NCBI GenBank assembly: GCA_031256235.1
Contig: JAIRQZ010000011.1
Location: forward strand, 1-41,157
Reading direction: 5' to 3'
Length of the DNA: 41,157 nt
Origin: Christensenellaceae bacterium
GTDB taxonomy: Bacteria; Bacillota; Clostridia; Christensenellales; UBA1242
Of this stretch, positions 1 to 9,028 are shown in pieces (position 1 is the first letter of the stretch; each line of letters opens with the position of its first letter). A program made the translations under genes and the position numbers. The notes below the pieces were generated by a model. The model was not told the DNA's origin, did no database searches, and saw nothing but the letters and a program-made list of their open reading frames with translations.

Positions 1-5
1 CATAG

Positions 6-69
6 ACCGAGCCGCCGATTTAGAGTTCGACGGAGACTGCAGAAGATTTCGCACCTTTGCAGACTGCAC
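6..69 (-). repeat. Left copy of 64-bp terminal inverted repeat (transcribed leader of outward operon?)
   Basis: The reverse complement of this stretch is identical, all 64 bases, to 41094-41157. Read outward, the repeat begins GTGCAGTCTGC, 7 nt after a GATAAA -10 box, so it starts at a predicted transcription start. Two GCAGTCT copies lie inside it. I infer the 5' leader of a multicopy operon (rRNA most likely) cut by the end of the window; no 16S sequence is visible. Confidence 0.85.
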
Positions 70-76
70 ATTATAT

Positions 77-124
77 TTTATCATGCGGTTCTGGGTTTGT
101 GACGAGGGACTGACAAAAACTTTT
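77..124 (-). promoter_or_regulatory. Outward (leftward) promoter before the left terminal repeat
   Basis: On the minus strand TCGTCA (100-105) is followed by a 17-bp spacer and GATAAA (77-82), 7 nt before the repeat. Upstream lies AAAAGTTTTTGTCAGTC (108-124), identical to the block upstream of the right-end promoter (41038-41054), so the two promoter regions are related beyond the exact repeat. The block also overlaps the -35 of the divergent miaA promoter. Outside the shared block the two copies have diverged by substitutions and small indels. Confidence 0.55.
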
Positions 125-138
125 TCATATGATAAAAT
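110..138 (+). promoter_or_regulatory. miaA promoter, leaderless type
   Basis: CTGACA (110-115), a 17-bp spacer and TAAAAT (133-138) are followed 5 nt later by the ATG at 144. ATAAAATATTTTAT, a perfect 14-bp palindrome, spans the -10 and the start; it may be an operator or chance in AT-rich DNA. Confidence 0.6.
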
Positions 139-143
139 ATTTT

Positions 144-1004
144 ATGCAAAAGATTGTTTCAATCGTCGGGTTGACGGCCAGCGGGAAAAGTGGCCTTGGC
201 ATCAAAATTGCCAGGGAGTTTAACGGCGAGATTATAAGCGCCGATAGCAGGCAGGTTTACAGGGGGTTGGATATAGGCTCGGCAAAGGTGACGGAGGAAG
301 AACAGAAATTGGTGAAACATCATTTGTTGGATGTTGTTGACCCAGGCGAGAAGTTCGATGTGTTCGAGTTTCAAAAGAGGGCGTATGAGGCGATTGATGA
401 CATTTTAAGTAGGGGTAAGTTGCCCATTATCGTGGGTGGGACGGGGCTTTATTCGCGCAGTGTTGTCGAGGGGTATGAATTTGGCGGCAGGGAGACTGAT
501 ATCTTTTCATCCGTGTCTTGCGACTGCGGAACTCGCATGCCACTTCGTGGCACCGGAGCCACTCCGTTGAGGCTCCTTGCTCAAACAGTCCTCGTCGCTG
601 ACGACACTGCTTCAAAGACATCAGTTCCCTTACCTTCTTGCCCTGGGTTTGAGGTTTTGCAGGTTTGTTTGATGCCGTCGAAAGAGTTTATAAGGCCGCT
701 TGTGGAAAAACGTATTGATGAGCGTCTTAAGTGTGGGATGATTCAGGAGACGAAGCAGTTGTTGGAGCGTGGTGTGAGCGAGGAATGGTTGCAGTCTTTG
801 GGCCTTGAGTATTTTTGGAATGTTGAGTATATCAAGGGCCGTGTAACGTTGGATGAGTATAAAAAATGGCTTTGCATTAAGAGTATGCAGTTTGCCAAAC
901 GCCAGAGGACTTGGTTCAAGAAGGAAAAGAATACGGTCTTTTTAACCGAGCCCGAGAATTTTTATTTGGACGCTATGAAGTTGATTAAGCGGTTTTTGAC
1001 GTAG
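144..1004 (+). CDS. miaA: tRNA dimethylallyltransferase with palindromic insertion
   Basis: MiaA transfers a dimethylallyl group to A37 of tRNAs that read codons starting with U. The P-loop GLTASGKS near the N-terminus, SADSRQVYRGLDIGSAK, HHLLDV, IIVGGTGLY and the C-terminal AKRQRTWF identify the family. I place the start at ATG 144 rather than the longer track start at 129, because 144 is 5 nt after a -10 box and directly precedes the conserved QKIVSIVGL strand. Between EGYEF and FEVLQV the usual tRNA-contacting region with the N.RR..RA.E motif is absent. About 45-50 residues there are encoded by a 131-bp palindrome instead. The frame stays open, but loss of that motif makes full activity doubtful. 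The 3' end overlaps leuS, which is convergent, by 43 bp. Confidence 0.85.
   Translation: MQKIVSIVGLTASGKSGLGIKIAREFNGEIISADSRQVYRGLDIGSAKVTEEEQKLVKHHLLDVVDPGEKFDVFEFQKRAYEAIDDILSRGKLPIIVGGTGLYSRSVVEGYEFGGRETDIFSSVSCDCGTRMPLRGTGATPLRLLAQTVLVADDTASKTSVPLPSCPGFEVLQVCLMPSKEFIRPLVEKRIDERLKCGMIQETKQLLERGVSEEWLQSLGLEYFWNVEYIKGRVTLDEYKKWLCIKSMQFAKRQRTWFKKEKNTVFLTEPENFYLDAMKLIKRFLT
495..625. repeat. 131-bp palindromic element inside miaA
   Basis: The outer arms ACTGATATCTTT (495-506) and AAAGACATCAGT (614-625) pair at 11 of 12 positions, and pairing continues imperfectly inward. Local hairpins include TGCCAC/GTGGCA and GGAGCC/GGCTCC. The element is translated in frame as part of MiaA. The minus-strand ORF 427-621 is a shadow of it. 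Confidence 0.75.
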
Positions 1005-3169
1005 ACGACCTTATGCTTTGTTGGGGAGGTCCGCATCGGCGCTTCCAGTGTCACCCTTACGGCTGGAAGCGCCAGTGCCTGTTTCTCGACGGCTTTTTGG
1101 TCGGCGTCGGCAGGTACCGTTATTCGGGTGACGATTTTGCTGTTGACTTGGACTGCGATTTCAATGTTGGCGGCCGTCAGATACTTTTCGTTTTCGACCG
1201 GGAATGATTGGTCGAATATTGAGGGGGCTTCGCCGAGTTGTTCCCAGAACTCTTCCGCGATGTGCGGGACCATTGGGGCCAACAATAGCACGAGGGTTTT
1301 GACCGCGGTTCGTGAGATGTCTTTTTGCGCGTTGATTGCGTTCAATAATTCCATGCATCGCGCTACCGCCGTATTGAACGAGAAGTTTTCCAGGTCGCGA
1401 CGCACGCTTTTGATGGCGGTGGCTTCGGCGTGGAGTAAATCTTCGGTTGCGGGCCGTGTCACGCCTTTGGTGGCCCGTGCCACGGCGAACTCTACACGTT
1501 CGATGAAGCGCATGGTTGATTTTAGGGTTGCTTCGTCCCATGGCCCGCCGTCGGTATAGTTAAACCCGAACAGCATATAGAGGCGCAGGATGTCGCTTCC
1601 GAATTCGTCGACGTATTTGTCGGGGGTGATTGTGTTGCCTTTGGACTTTGACATCTTGCGCCCGTCGGGGGCCAGAATCATGCCTTGATGGACGAGTGAG
1701 GGCAACATTTCGCGGTGCTTTATAAGGCCTTTGTCGTACAAAAAGTTGGTTATAAACCGTGTATATAGAAGGTGCATGCAGGCGTGTTCTGCCCCTCCGA
1801 TGTATTTATTCACGATTGGGGCGGTTTTTTCAAAGGGCACGTCCGTGCGCGTGGCATATGGATAGCGCAGGAAGTACCAACTTGAACAAACGAAGGTGTC
1901 CATGGTGTCGACTTCGCGTTTGGAGGGTTTGCCACAGATTGGGCATTTGCAATTTACGAATTCGGGGACGGATGCAAGCGGTGACGCGCCTTTGGGCTTG
2001 AAGTCTTTGATATACGGAAGTTCGACGGGCAAATCCGATTCGGGGACGGGCACGGTGCCGTGTTCGGGGCAATAGATGATTGGGATTGGTGTGCCCCAGT
2101 ATCTTTGGCGACCGATACTCCAGTCGCGGAGGCGGTAGGTCGTCGTGGGTTTACCGAAAACTTTGTCGGTGAAGGGGGCATTGACAATTGGCAGTTTGTA
2201 CTTTTTGGCAAACGCCGCGTCGCGGTCGTCGTATGCGGGGACGCCCATTACTGCGCCTGTGCCGTAACTGTCCAAGACATAATTCGCCGTCCAGACCGGA
2301 ATCTTTTTGCCCGTGGCGGGGTTTGTTACGTATTTGCCTGTGAATTGCCCCAGCATTTCTTTGTTGTCGCTTGGTGGATAATCGCCCGCCACTGCGATAA
2401 AGGTTGCGCCCAGTATTGTATCGGGGCGTGTTGTGAAGACCCGTAGGTCATCGAAGTCGATATATGCGCCGACCGACTTGCCTATCCAGTTTTTTTGCAT
2501 GGTTTTGGTCTTGTTGGGCCAATCCAGGCCGTCGATGCCTTCAAGCAACTTGTCCGCGTAGTCGGTGATTTTTAAAAACCATTGCTTCATGTTGCGACGT
2601 TCCACTACTGTGTCGCAACGCTCGCATTGGTCGCCGATGACTTGCTCGTTCGCCAAGACTGTCTTGCATTTGTCGCACCAGTTTACGGGGGCTTCTTTTT
2701 GATAGGCCAATCCCGATTTGAAAAGTTGTAAAAACAGCCATTGTGTCCATTTGTAATAGTCGGGAAAGCATGTGGTCATCGTGTAATCCCAGTCGTACAT
2801 GCCACCCAGGTTTTCAAGTTGTTTACGCATGACTTGCATATTTTTTATTGTGTTATCGCGTGGATGGGTATTTGTCTTTAATGCGTGGTTTTCCGCGGGC
2901 AGGCCGAATGCGTCGAAACCCATGGGTTGGAACACATTATATCCGCACATTCTTTTGAATCGGGCGTGGGTATCGGAGGGTGCATAGTTAAAGTAGTGCC
3001 CCATATGGAGGCTTGCCCCGCTTGGGTAGGAAAACATTTCGAGGCAATAGTACGGGGGGCGTGCGGGGGCTCGCGTCTCCGTAGGCGAACTTGCCGTCGC
3101 GCTGTATTTGTTTGTTTTGTTTTCTTGCCAGTATTTGCGCCACTTTTCATGGACCTTTATATAATTCAT
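962..3169 (-). CDS. leuS: Leucyl-tRNA synthetase, compact form
   Basis: Charges tRNA-Leu with leucine and edits mischarged tRNA. Visible motifs are YPSG, the HIGH variant HMGH, a CDKC...CERC zinc knuckle, the editing motifs TTRPDT and GTGAVMGVPAYDDRD, RDWSIGRQRYWG and KMSKSKGN. At 735 aa it is shorter than the usual 800-870: the editing domain is trimmed between TTRPDT and FTGKYV, as is the stretch before YRLRDW. The conserved TTRPDT and DxRD suggest editing is kept. ATG 3169 lies 6 nt after a -10 (TTGCAC-17-TATCAT), so the mRNA is predicted to be leaderless. A proline/alanine-rich insertion near residue 25 and a palindrome near the C-terminus are extra to the family. Confidence 0.96.
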   Translation of the reverse strand: MNYIKVHEKWRKYWQENKTNKYSATASSPTETRAPARPPYYCLEMFSYPSGASLHMGHYFNYAPSDTHARFKRMCGYNVFQPMGFDAFGLPAENHALKTNTHPRDNTIKNMQVMRKQLENLGGMYDWDYTMTTCFPDYYKWTQWLFLQLFKSGLAYQKEAPVNWCDKCKTVLANEQVIGDQCERCDTVVERRNMKQWFLKITDYADKLLEGIDGLDWPNKTKTMQKNWIGKSVGAYIDFDDLRVFTTRPDTILGATFIAVAGDYPPSDNKEMLGQFTGKYVTNPATGKKIPVWTANYVLDSYGTGAVMGVPAYDDRDAAFAKKYKLPIVNAPFTDKVFGKPTTTYRLRDWSIGRQRYWGTPIPIIYCPEHGTVPVPESDLPVELPYIKDFKPKGASPLASVPEFVNCKCPICGKPSKREVDTMDTFVCSSWYFLRYPYATRTDVPFEKTAPIVNKYIGGAEHACMHLLYTRFITNFLYDKGLIKHREMLPSLVHQGMILAPDGRKMSKSKGNTITPDKYVDEFGSDILRLYMLFGFNYTDGGPWDEATLKSTMRFIERVEFAVARATKGVTRPATEDLLHAEATAIKSVRRDLENFSFNTAVARCMELLNAINAQKDISRTAVKTLVLLLAPMVPHIAEEFWEQLGEAPSIFDQSFPVENEKYLTAANIEIAVQVNSKIVTRITVPADADQKAVEKQALALPAVRVTLEAPMRTSPTKHKVVYVKNRLINFIASK
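1038..1073. repeat. 36-bp palindrome in the 3' end of leuS
   Basis: GGCGCTTCCAG (1038-1048) and CTGGAAGCGCC (1063-1073) are perfect 11-bp inverted arms around a 14-bp loop. It is translated in frame as part of the C-terminal domain of LeuRS. Confidence 0.8.
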
Positions 3170-3175
3170 GTATTG

Positions 3176-3218
3176 ATGATATCAATAATTTGACATAAGT
3201 GCAATAAATGTATATAAT
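3176..3218. promoter_or_regulatory. Overlapping divergent promoters of leuS and lepB
   Basis: Minus strand: TTGCAC (3199-3204), 17 bp, TATCAT (3176-3181), then 6 nt to the leuS ATG. Plus strand: TTGACA (3190-3195), 17 bp, TATAAT (3213-3218), then 7 nt to a GTG at 3226. The two promoters interleave, so polymerase cannot occupy both at once. The track start of lepB (3208) falls between its -35 and -10 and cannot be on this transcript. Confidence 0.75.
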
Positions 3219-3225
3219 AAAAACC

Positions 3226-4143
3226 GTGGCGGGCAAAAGAAAATTCATCTCTCAAGAATACAGTACCCAACAGAAGGGTAAGAACCTTAAGGAAGGCTCT
3301 AAAGGTTCGCGTGGTGTCACAATTATTGCTACGTTGTTTTTCTCGGTTGCTTTGCTTACAGGGATTGGGTTGATTTCCTTTACAATCGTGTTCTTTTATT
3401 CGGCCGTAATGGGGCCAAGTATGATGACGGTGCTTAATGCCAAGTTTGACGGCACCGAGGCAAGCAATACCGACTCGGTCATTGTTAACCGATATGCGAA
3501 ACCCAAGCGCGGCGACATTATTGTTGTCAACCATTACGACCCCCAAGGCAATTTTGTGGAACTTCATATCAAACGCCTTATTGCCCTTGGCGGTGAAAGC
3601 ATTTGCTTTATTGATGAGGGGGACCATTACAATATTGAAGTGCACAACAACCTTGGCCAACTTGTGTCCGATGCCAACTATCCGACGCTTAACACCGGTG
3701 TAGAACACAGCAATATGAAAAATGACCATTATGACCGATTTTATAACTATCAAATAGGCGGTGACCCAGATGATGTGGACGGGACGTGGCTTGCGGAAAG
3801 TTACCGCAGGAGTTTGGATAACAACCCTGGGTTTAGGACCCATTATTTAAAGGACGGCGTCAAGACTCCGTTTTTGCAATATCATTATGGACGCAAGCGT
3901 TACGAATTCAAGTTACCTGATGATTACGTTTTTTACATGGGCGATAATCGTGGCGGCAAAAATCCCAGCAACAACAAAAGTAACGACTTTGCGAGGATGA
4001 GTATTGATTGCACATACTTTGGCCCGCAGCCCCGTTCCCACATTGTTGGCGTTGTGACTGAACTTGTCCAAGGTAAATCCGCTCCGCAGTGGTTTGCGAG
4101 TAAAATTGTATGGCTTGTAACATTTAAATGGGCCAAGAAGTGA
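3226..4143 (+). CDS. lepB: Signal peptidase I
   Basis: Membrane serine protease that removes signal peptides from exported proteins, with a Ser/Lys dyad. Residues 1-30 are basic and cytoplasmic, one membrane anchor follows (about 32-55), then the catalytic serine in GPSMM, the lysine in HIKRLIALGGE, and MGDNRGG near the C-terminus. About 305 aa, long for the family because of a hydrophilic insertion of roughly 90 residues between the lysine region and GDNR, and a C-terminal hydrophobic stretch (IVWLVTF). I use GTG 3226 because it sits 7 nt downstream of a perfect TATAAT; the track ATG at 3208 lies upstream of the -10. Convergent with the next gene, 3 bp apart. Confidence 0.9.
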   Translation: MAGKRKFISQEYSTQQKGKNLKEGSKGSRGVTIIATLFFSVALLTGIGLISFTIVFFYSAVMGPSMMTVLNAKFDGTEASNTDSVIVNRYAKPKRGDIIVVNHYDPQGNFVELHIKRLIALGGESICFIDEGDHYNIEVHNNLGQLVSDANYPTLNTGVEHSNMKNDHYDRFYNYQIGGDPDDVDGTWLAESYRRSLDNNPGFRTHYLKDGVKTPFLQYHYGRKRYEFKLPDDYVFYMGDNRGGKNPSNNKSNDFARMSIDCTYFGPQPRSHIVGVVTELVQGKSAPQWFASKIVWLVTFKWAKK

Positions 4144-4146
4144 TTT

Positions 4147-4488
4147 TTAACTTTGTGTTTCTTTAGCAAAAGCGATATGTTTGCACCAGGTGCGTTTTTT
4201 ACAGTTTGGGCAAGATAATTTACGGCTTCCAAAACAGTGGACTCCCCTGGCCCAGTTCCAAAATGTTGGGGTCACGATTTTGCCACATTCACTGCAAACG
4301 TAGGAACTGGCTCTCCAACAACCGACGACAAATAAAATTATGCTTGCCATAAACAGCGCAATTGCCGTGGCCAACACCCAGATGTCCAATTTTTCGGAGG
4401 CCATTATCACGATAAGATAGAACGCACCGCATACAAAGAATTGTAGGTTTATGACTGCAAGCACTGTTAGGCTTGTTTTTTTGTTCAT
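4147..4488 (-). CDS. Small membrane protein with C-terminal zinc ribbon
   Basis: 113 aa, family not recognised. Two hydrophobic segments (about residues 5-30 and 38-60) precede a cysteine-rich tail with CSEC and CPNC pairs, typical of a treble-clef or zinc-ribbon fold. The ATG overlaps the gyrA stop in an ATGA arrangement (4485-4488), so translation is probably coupled to gyrA; AGGAAG upstream can act as ribosome binding site. It is the last gene of the gyrB-gyrA operon. The longer track ORF runs back into gyrA in another frame. Confidence 0.7.
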   Translation of the reverse strand: MNKKTSLTVLAVINLQFFVCGAFYLIVIMASEKLDIWVLATAIALFMASIILFVVGCWRASSYVCSECGKIVTPTFWNWARGVHCFGSRKLSCPNCKKRTWCKHIAFAKETQS

Positions 4489-6977
4489 TCTTCTTCCTGT
4501 TCGGCTTGGGCGATTGCGACGCAAACGACTTGGGCATTGCCTGCGACCTTCATGATGCGAACGCCTTGGGTATCGCGCGATATTTTAGAGATTTCACGTG
4601 CGCGGGTTCGGATGATTGTGCCGTTGTCGCTGATGAGCATTACGTCTTGTTCGGGTTTGACCTGTTTCAAGTTGACAAGGGGTCCAGTTTTTTCGTTGAA
4701 GATACCTGCTTTGATACCTTTGCCAGCGCGGGATTGAAGGCGATAGTCATCGACTTCGCTTCGTTTGCCATAGCCGTTACAGGACACGGTTAAGATTTCA
4801 TAACCAGGCATAAGCACTGTCATATCGACGACCTTGTCGTTTTTCGCGTCGAGGTGGATACTTTTTACCCCGCTTGCGGTGCGACCCATGCTGCGGACGT
4901 CTTCTTCGCTGAAGCGGATGCACTTGCCCGTTGAACTTGCCATCAAGATTTCGTCGCGGCCACTTGTAAGTTGGACGCTTATTAATTCGTCACTTTCGCG
5001 CAATGTGATTGCGACTTTGCCTACGCGACGGATTTTTTTGAATTCCGAGATTTCGGTCTTTTTTACAAGGCCGTCGGCGGTCGCCATCATCAGGTGCCCG
5101 TTGTCGAAGTTTTCGACGGGGATGCAAGCGGTGACGCGTTCCTTGGTTTGGGCTTCAAGACCTGTGTCAAGTTGCAACAGGTTGACAATCGCGCGACCTT
5201 TTGTGGCCTTGGCGGCTTCGGGGACTTCGTAGGCCTTTATGCAATAGACTTTACCAACATTGGTGAAAAATAACAGGTCATGGTGTGTGCTTGTGACGAA
5301 CAGGCTTTCGACGAAGTCTTCTTCTTTGGTCGTGTGGGCGTTTGCTCCGCGACCGCCGCGTTTTTGTGCGCGGTATTCGGCCAATGGAAGACGCTTGATA
5401 TATCCAAAGTGCGACATTGACACGACGACGTCTTCTTTTTCGATGAGGTCGGCGATTTCGATTTCGCCGAAGTCATGCACAAGTTCGGTGCGCCTTTCCA
5501 TGCCGTATTTGTCGCGGATTTCGGTAAGTTCGCGCTTGATGATTTCCAGGACGCGCTTGCCCGATGCCAAAATCGATTTCAAGTCGGCAATCAACAATTT
5601 GAGTTCCGCAAGTTCGGCCTTGATTTTGTCGACTTCCAACTTGGCCAATCGGTGCAACTTCATTTCCAAAATCGCGTTGGATTGTTTTTCCGACAAGATA
5701 AACTTTTTCATTAACTTTGCTTGGGCGTCTTGTTTGTCTTCGCTTGTCCTTATGATTTTGATTACTTCATCGATGTTTGCAAGTGCAATCACCAACCCGT
5801 CCAAGATGTGGGCGCGGGCTTCGGCGGCATCAAGGTCGAATTTTGTTCTTCGCAGGATGACTTTTTTTTGGTGTTCCAAATATTCGACCAACATTTCCTT
5901 TAAATTCAAAAATTTCGGTGTGCCGTTAACAAGAGCAAGGAAGATAATGCCGACCGAGATTTGCATTTGAGAGTGCTTGTAAAGTTGGTTCAAAACGACT
6001 TGGGGTTGGGCGTCGCGTTTCAAATCGATTACGATACGCAGGCCTTCCCTGTCCGATTGTTCGTGGATGTCCGTGACGCCTTCGATTTTTTTGTCTTTGC
6101 CAACGCAAATGTCGGCAATGTTTTTGATAAGTGTGGCTTTGACGACTTGGTACGGAATTTCGGTGATGACAATTCGTTGTTTGCCCGATTTGTCGTCGAC
6201 TTGGATATCGGCTTTGGCGCGGATTACCATGCCTCCGCGACCTGTTTTATAGGCGTGCTTGATTGCGGCGCGCCCCATGATAAGGCCACCCGTTGGGAAA
6301 TCGGGCGCGGGGATAAGTTTTATAAGTGAATCGACACTGATTTCTTCGTCATCGATGACCGCGATTACGCCGTTAATGACTTCGGTCAAGTTGTGCGGAG
6401 GGATGCTTGTAGCCATACCGACCGCGATACCTTCCGAACCATTGACCAACAAATTTGGAAAGCGCGAGGGCAGGATTTTGGGTTCTTGCAAGCTTTCATC
6501 GAAGTTCGGTTTGAAATCGACTGTGTTTTTGTCGATGTCGCGTAACATTTCGTTGGATATTGTGGAAAGACGGGCCTCGGTATAACGCATGGCGGCGGGC
6601 GGGTCGGCATCAATAGAACCAAAGTTTCCGTGTCCGTCGATAAGCGGTACCGACATCGACCAAGGTTGTGCCATACGTACCAAGGCATCGTAAATCGCGC
6701 TGTCACCATGCGGGTGGTATTTACCCATTGTGTCACCTACGATACGGGCGGATTTTTTGTGCGGAGTGTTGCTTGTGACCCCAAGTTCGTACATCGAGTA
6801 CAAAATTCTTCGGTGAACAGGCTTTAATCCGTCACGCGCGTCGGGGATGGCGCGCGAAACGTTGACCATCATGGCATACGACATGAAGGACTTTTTGATT
6901 TCGTCCTCGATGCGAATCTTTATGATTTTGCTGTTGTCGATAATTTCCGTACCAGTTGTTTTTTCTTTATCTGCCAT
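4485..6977 (-). CDS. gyrA: DNA gyrase subunit A
   Basis: 830 aa subunit that breaks and rejoins DNA in gyrase. [11 protein letters not shown] carries the active-site tyrosine near residue 130. [17 protein letters not shown] and the C-terminal wrapping domain with the gyrase box KRGGRGA separate it from ParC. A clear AAGGAGG lies 5 nt before the ATG, 9 bp after the gyrB stop, so gyrB-gyrA is one operon. This Shine-Dalgarno sequence contrasts with the leaderless first gene gyrB. The acidic tail (QAEQEEE) is common in Bacillota GyrA. Confidence 0.98.
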   Translation of the reverse strand: MADKEKTTGTEIIDNSKIIKIRIEDEIKKSFMSYAMMVNVSRAIPDARDGLKPVHRRILYSMYELGVTSNTPHKKSARIVGDTMGKYHPHGDSAIYDALVRMAQPWSMSVPLIDGHGNFGSIDADPPAAMRYTEARLSTISNEMLRDIDKNTVDFKPNFDESLQEPKILPSRFPNLLVNGSEGIAVGMATSIPPHNLTEVINGVIAVIDDEEISVDSLIKLIPAPDFPTGGLIMGRAAIKHAYKTGRGGMVIRAKADIQVDDKSGKQRIVITEIPYQVVKATLIKNIADICVGKDKKIEGVTDIHEQSDREGLRIVIDLKRDAQPQVVLNQLYKHSQMQISVGIIFLALVNGTPKFLNLKEMLVEYLEHQKKVILRRTKFDLDAAEARAHILDGLVIALANIDEVIKIIRTSEDKQDAQAKLMKKFILSEKQSNAILEMKLHRLAKLEVDKIKAELAELKLLIADLKSILASGKRVLEIIKRELTEIRDKYGMERRTELVHDFGEIEIADLIEKEDVVVSMSHFGYIKRLPLAEYRAQKRGGRGANAHTTKEEDFVESLFVTSTHHDLLFFTNVGKVYCIKAYEVPEAAKATKGRAIVNLLQLDTGLEAQTKERVTACIPVENFDNGHLMMATADGLVKKTEISEFKKIRRVGKVAITLRESDELISVQLTSGRDEILMASSTGKCIRFSEEDVRSMGRTASGVKSIHLDAKNDKVVDMTVLMPGYEILTVSCNGYGKRSEVDDYRLQSRAGKGIKAGIFNEKTGPLVNLKQVKPEQDVMLISDNGTIIRTRAREISKISRDTQGVRIMKVAGNAQVVCVAIAQAEQEEE

Positions 6978-6986
6978 ATTTCCTCC

Positions 6987-8912
6987 TTACACATCCAAGT
7001 TCTCGCTGTATTGCGCCGCGTGGTCCGCGATAAAGTCGCGCCTTAACTCGGGCTTTTCACCCATGAGGGTGCTGAAAATCTCGTCCGCCATGAACGCGTC
7101 CTCCAAGGAAACTTGCAGGAGTGTCCTGTTTTGGGGGCTCATCGTTGTTTCCCAAAGTTGTTCTGCGTTCATTTCACCAAGACCTTTGTAGCGTTGGATT
7201 GTAACGCCCGAGCGTGAGTTGCCAAGGGCCTTTTCCAAATCGGCGTCAGAATAATAGTAGGTTTCGGTCTTGCCACGCGAAACTTTGTAAAGCGGGGGCT
7301 GTGCGATATAGACGTGGCCTTTTTCAACAAGGGGTTTCATGAAGCGATAGAAGAACGTAAGTAAAAGAATACGAATGTGTGAACCATCGACGTCAGCATC
7401 GGTCATGCAAATGATTTTGCCGTATCGGAGTTTGTTGATTTCAAAGTCTTCTTGGATTCCACACCCGAATGCGGTAATCATGTTTTTAATTTCGGCGTTT
7501 TCCAAGACGCGACCAAGACGTGCCTTTTCGACGTTTAAGATTTTACCACGAAGCGGTAGGATTGCCTGGAACCTTCTGTCGCGGCCTTGTTTAGCCGTTC
7601 CGCCCGCGGATTCACCCTCGACGATATAGATTTCGCATTCTTCCATTTTACGGCTTGTGCAATCGGCAAGTTTACCTGGGAGCGTTGTTGTTTCAAGGAC
7701 GGATTTGCGACGGATAAGGTCTTTTGCGTTACGTGCCGCGTCGCGGGCGTTACGTGCGATTATGAATTTGTTGATAAGTTCTTTTAATTGTTTTGGGTTT
7801 TCTTCCAAGAATTCTGTAAGTCCCTGTTGCATGGCTTTTTCGACTTCCATACGCATTTCGCTGTTACCCAATTTTGTTTTGGTTTGGCCTTCAAATTGAG
7901 GGTCCATAAGTTTGACCGATATTACCGCGCAGATACCTTCCAAAGTATCGTCGATTGATAACTTGTCGGCGTCTTTTAAAAGGTTTAACTTTTTACCGTA
8001 TTCGTTGACGATTTTGTTAAGCGCGTTACGGAATCCGATAAGGTGGACGCCACCTTCTTCGGTGTTGATGTTGTTGGCATAGGTGTTGATATTTTCGCCA
8101 TAGCCGTCGTTATATGCAAAAGCAATTTCAACTTCGTTGTTTTTATTTTGCTTGTGTATATAAATTGTTTGCGGGATTACCAAATCTTTGTTGCGGTTAA
8201 GGTATTCAACGAACTCGACTATACCGCCCTTGAAGCAAAAGTCGTCTTTGCGTTCGCGACCTGGCCTATGGTCAGCCGAGATGATGTGCAGGCCTTTGTT
8301 AAGGAACGCGACTTCGCGCAAACGTCCGCGGAGGTGGTCATAGTTGAAATCAATCGTGTCAAAGATTTCGCTGTCGGGGAAAAACGTGACTTTGGTACCG
8401 CGTTGTTTGCTTGTACCAATTTCGGCCAAAGGTTTTTGCGGAATACCGCGGTTGTATGTTTGTTTGAAGTGCTTGCCGTCTTGGAAAACTTCGACCTCGA
8501 GCCATTCCGAAAGCGCGTTGACAACAGATATACCGACACCATGCAAACCACCCGAGATTTTATATCCACCGCCTTCGCCGAACTTGCCACCTGCGTGCAG
8601 TTTCGTTAAAACGACCTCGACGCAACTTACTTTTTCGGTTGGGTGCTTGCCCGTTGGAATACCACGCCCGTTATCCGTAACGGAAACCGAGCCGTCCTTT
8701 AAAATTTCGACGGTGATTGTGTCGCAGTGACCTGCCAAGGCTTCGTCAACGCTGTTGTCGACAATTTCGACGATAAGGTGTTGAAGCCCTCGTTCACTTG
8801 TACTTCCGATGTACATGCCTGGTCTTTTGCGGACCGCTTCAAGGCCTTGGAGGACCTGAATTTTGGTCTCGTTGTATTCGCTTTTTACGGTCGAAATCTC
8901 GTTTTTTGCCAT
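6987..8912 (-). CDS. gyrB: DNA gyrase subunit B
   Basis: ATPase subunit of gyrase, 641 aa from ATG 8912. It has EIVDNSVDEALAG and DNGRGIPTG (ATP site), GGLHGVG, the TOPRIM motif EGESAGG with DADVDG, and the C-terminal QRYKGLGEMN. The track adds 20 residues (MPLFFSF...) that do not belong to the family; ATG 8912 is 5 nt after TAAAAT (TTGGTT about 18 bp further up, plus an extended TG), so the start is probably leaderless. Cotranscribed with gyrA and the TM/zinc protein. Confidence 0.97.
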   Translation of the reverse strand: MAKNEISTVKSEYNETKIQVLQGLEAVRKRPGMYIGSTSERGLQHLIVEIVDNSVDEALAGHCDTITVEILKDGSVSVTDNGRGIPTGKHPTEKVSCVEVVLTKLHAGGKFGEGGGYKISGGLHGVGISVVNALSEWLEVEVFQDGKHFKQTYNRGIPQKPLAEIGTSKQRGTKVTFFPDSEIFDTIDFNYDHLRGRLREVAFLNKGLHIISADHRPGRERKDDFCFKGGIVEFVEYLNRNKDLVIPQTIYIHKQNKNNEVEIAFAYNDGYGENINTYANNINTEEGGVHLIGFRNALNKIVNEYGKKLNLLKDADKLSIDDTLEGICAVISVKLMDPQFEGQTKTKLGNSEMRMEVEKAMQQGLTEFLEENPKQLKELINKFIIARNARDAARNAKDLIRRKSVLETTTLPGKLADCTSRKMEECEIYIVEGESAGGTAKQGRDRRFQAILPLRGKILNVEKARLGRVLENAEIKNMITAFGCGIQEDFEINKLRYGKIICMTDADVDGSHIRILLLTFFYRFMKPLVEKGHVYIAQPPLYKVSRGKTETYYYSDADLEKALGNSRSGVTIQRYKGLGEMNAEQLWETTMSPQNRTLLQVSLEDAFMADEIFSTLMGEKPELRRDFIADHAAQYSENLDV

Positions 8913-9028
8913 GTGATATTTTAGCATATTCGCCCATTTAAAACCAAACGAAAACGAAAAAAATAATGGCAAAAACGCCCAAAAACCACATGTTTTTGCT
9001 TAAAAGGCCATTTAAAGGCGTTACACGG

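Noticed and set aside
427-621. Minus-strand 64-aa ORF in miaA
   Set aside because: It is the reverse reading of the palindrome and has no promoter or ribosome site; a shadow.
3060-3110. Pro/Ala-rich insertion near the LeuRS N-terminus as another palindrome
   Set aside because: The stretch is GC-rich but I could not find convincing paired arms, so it is only mentioned under leuS.
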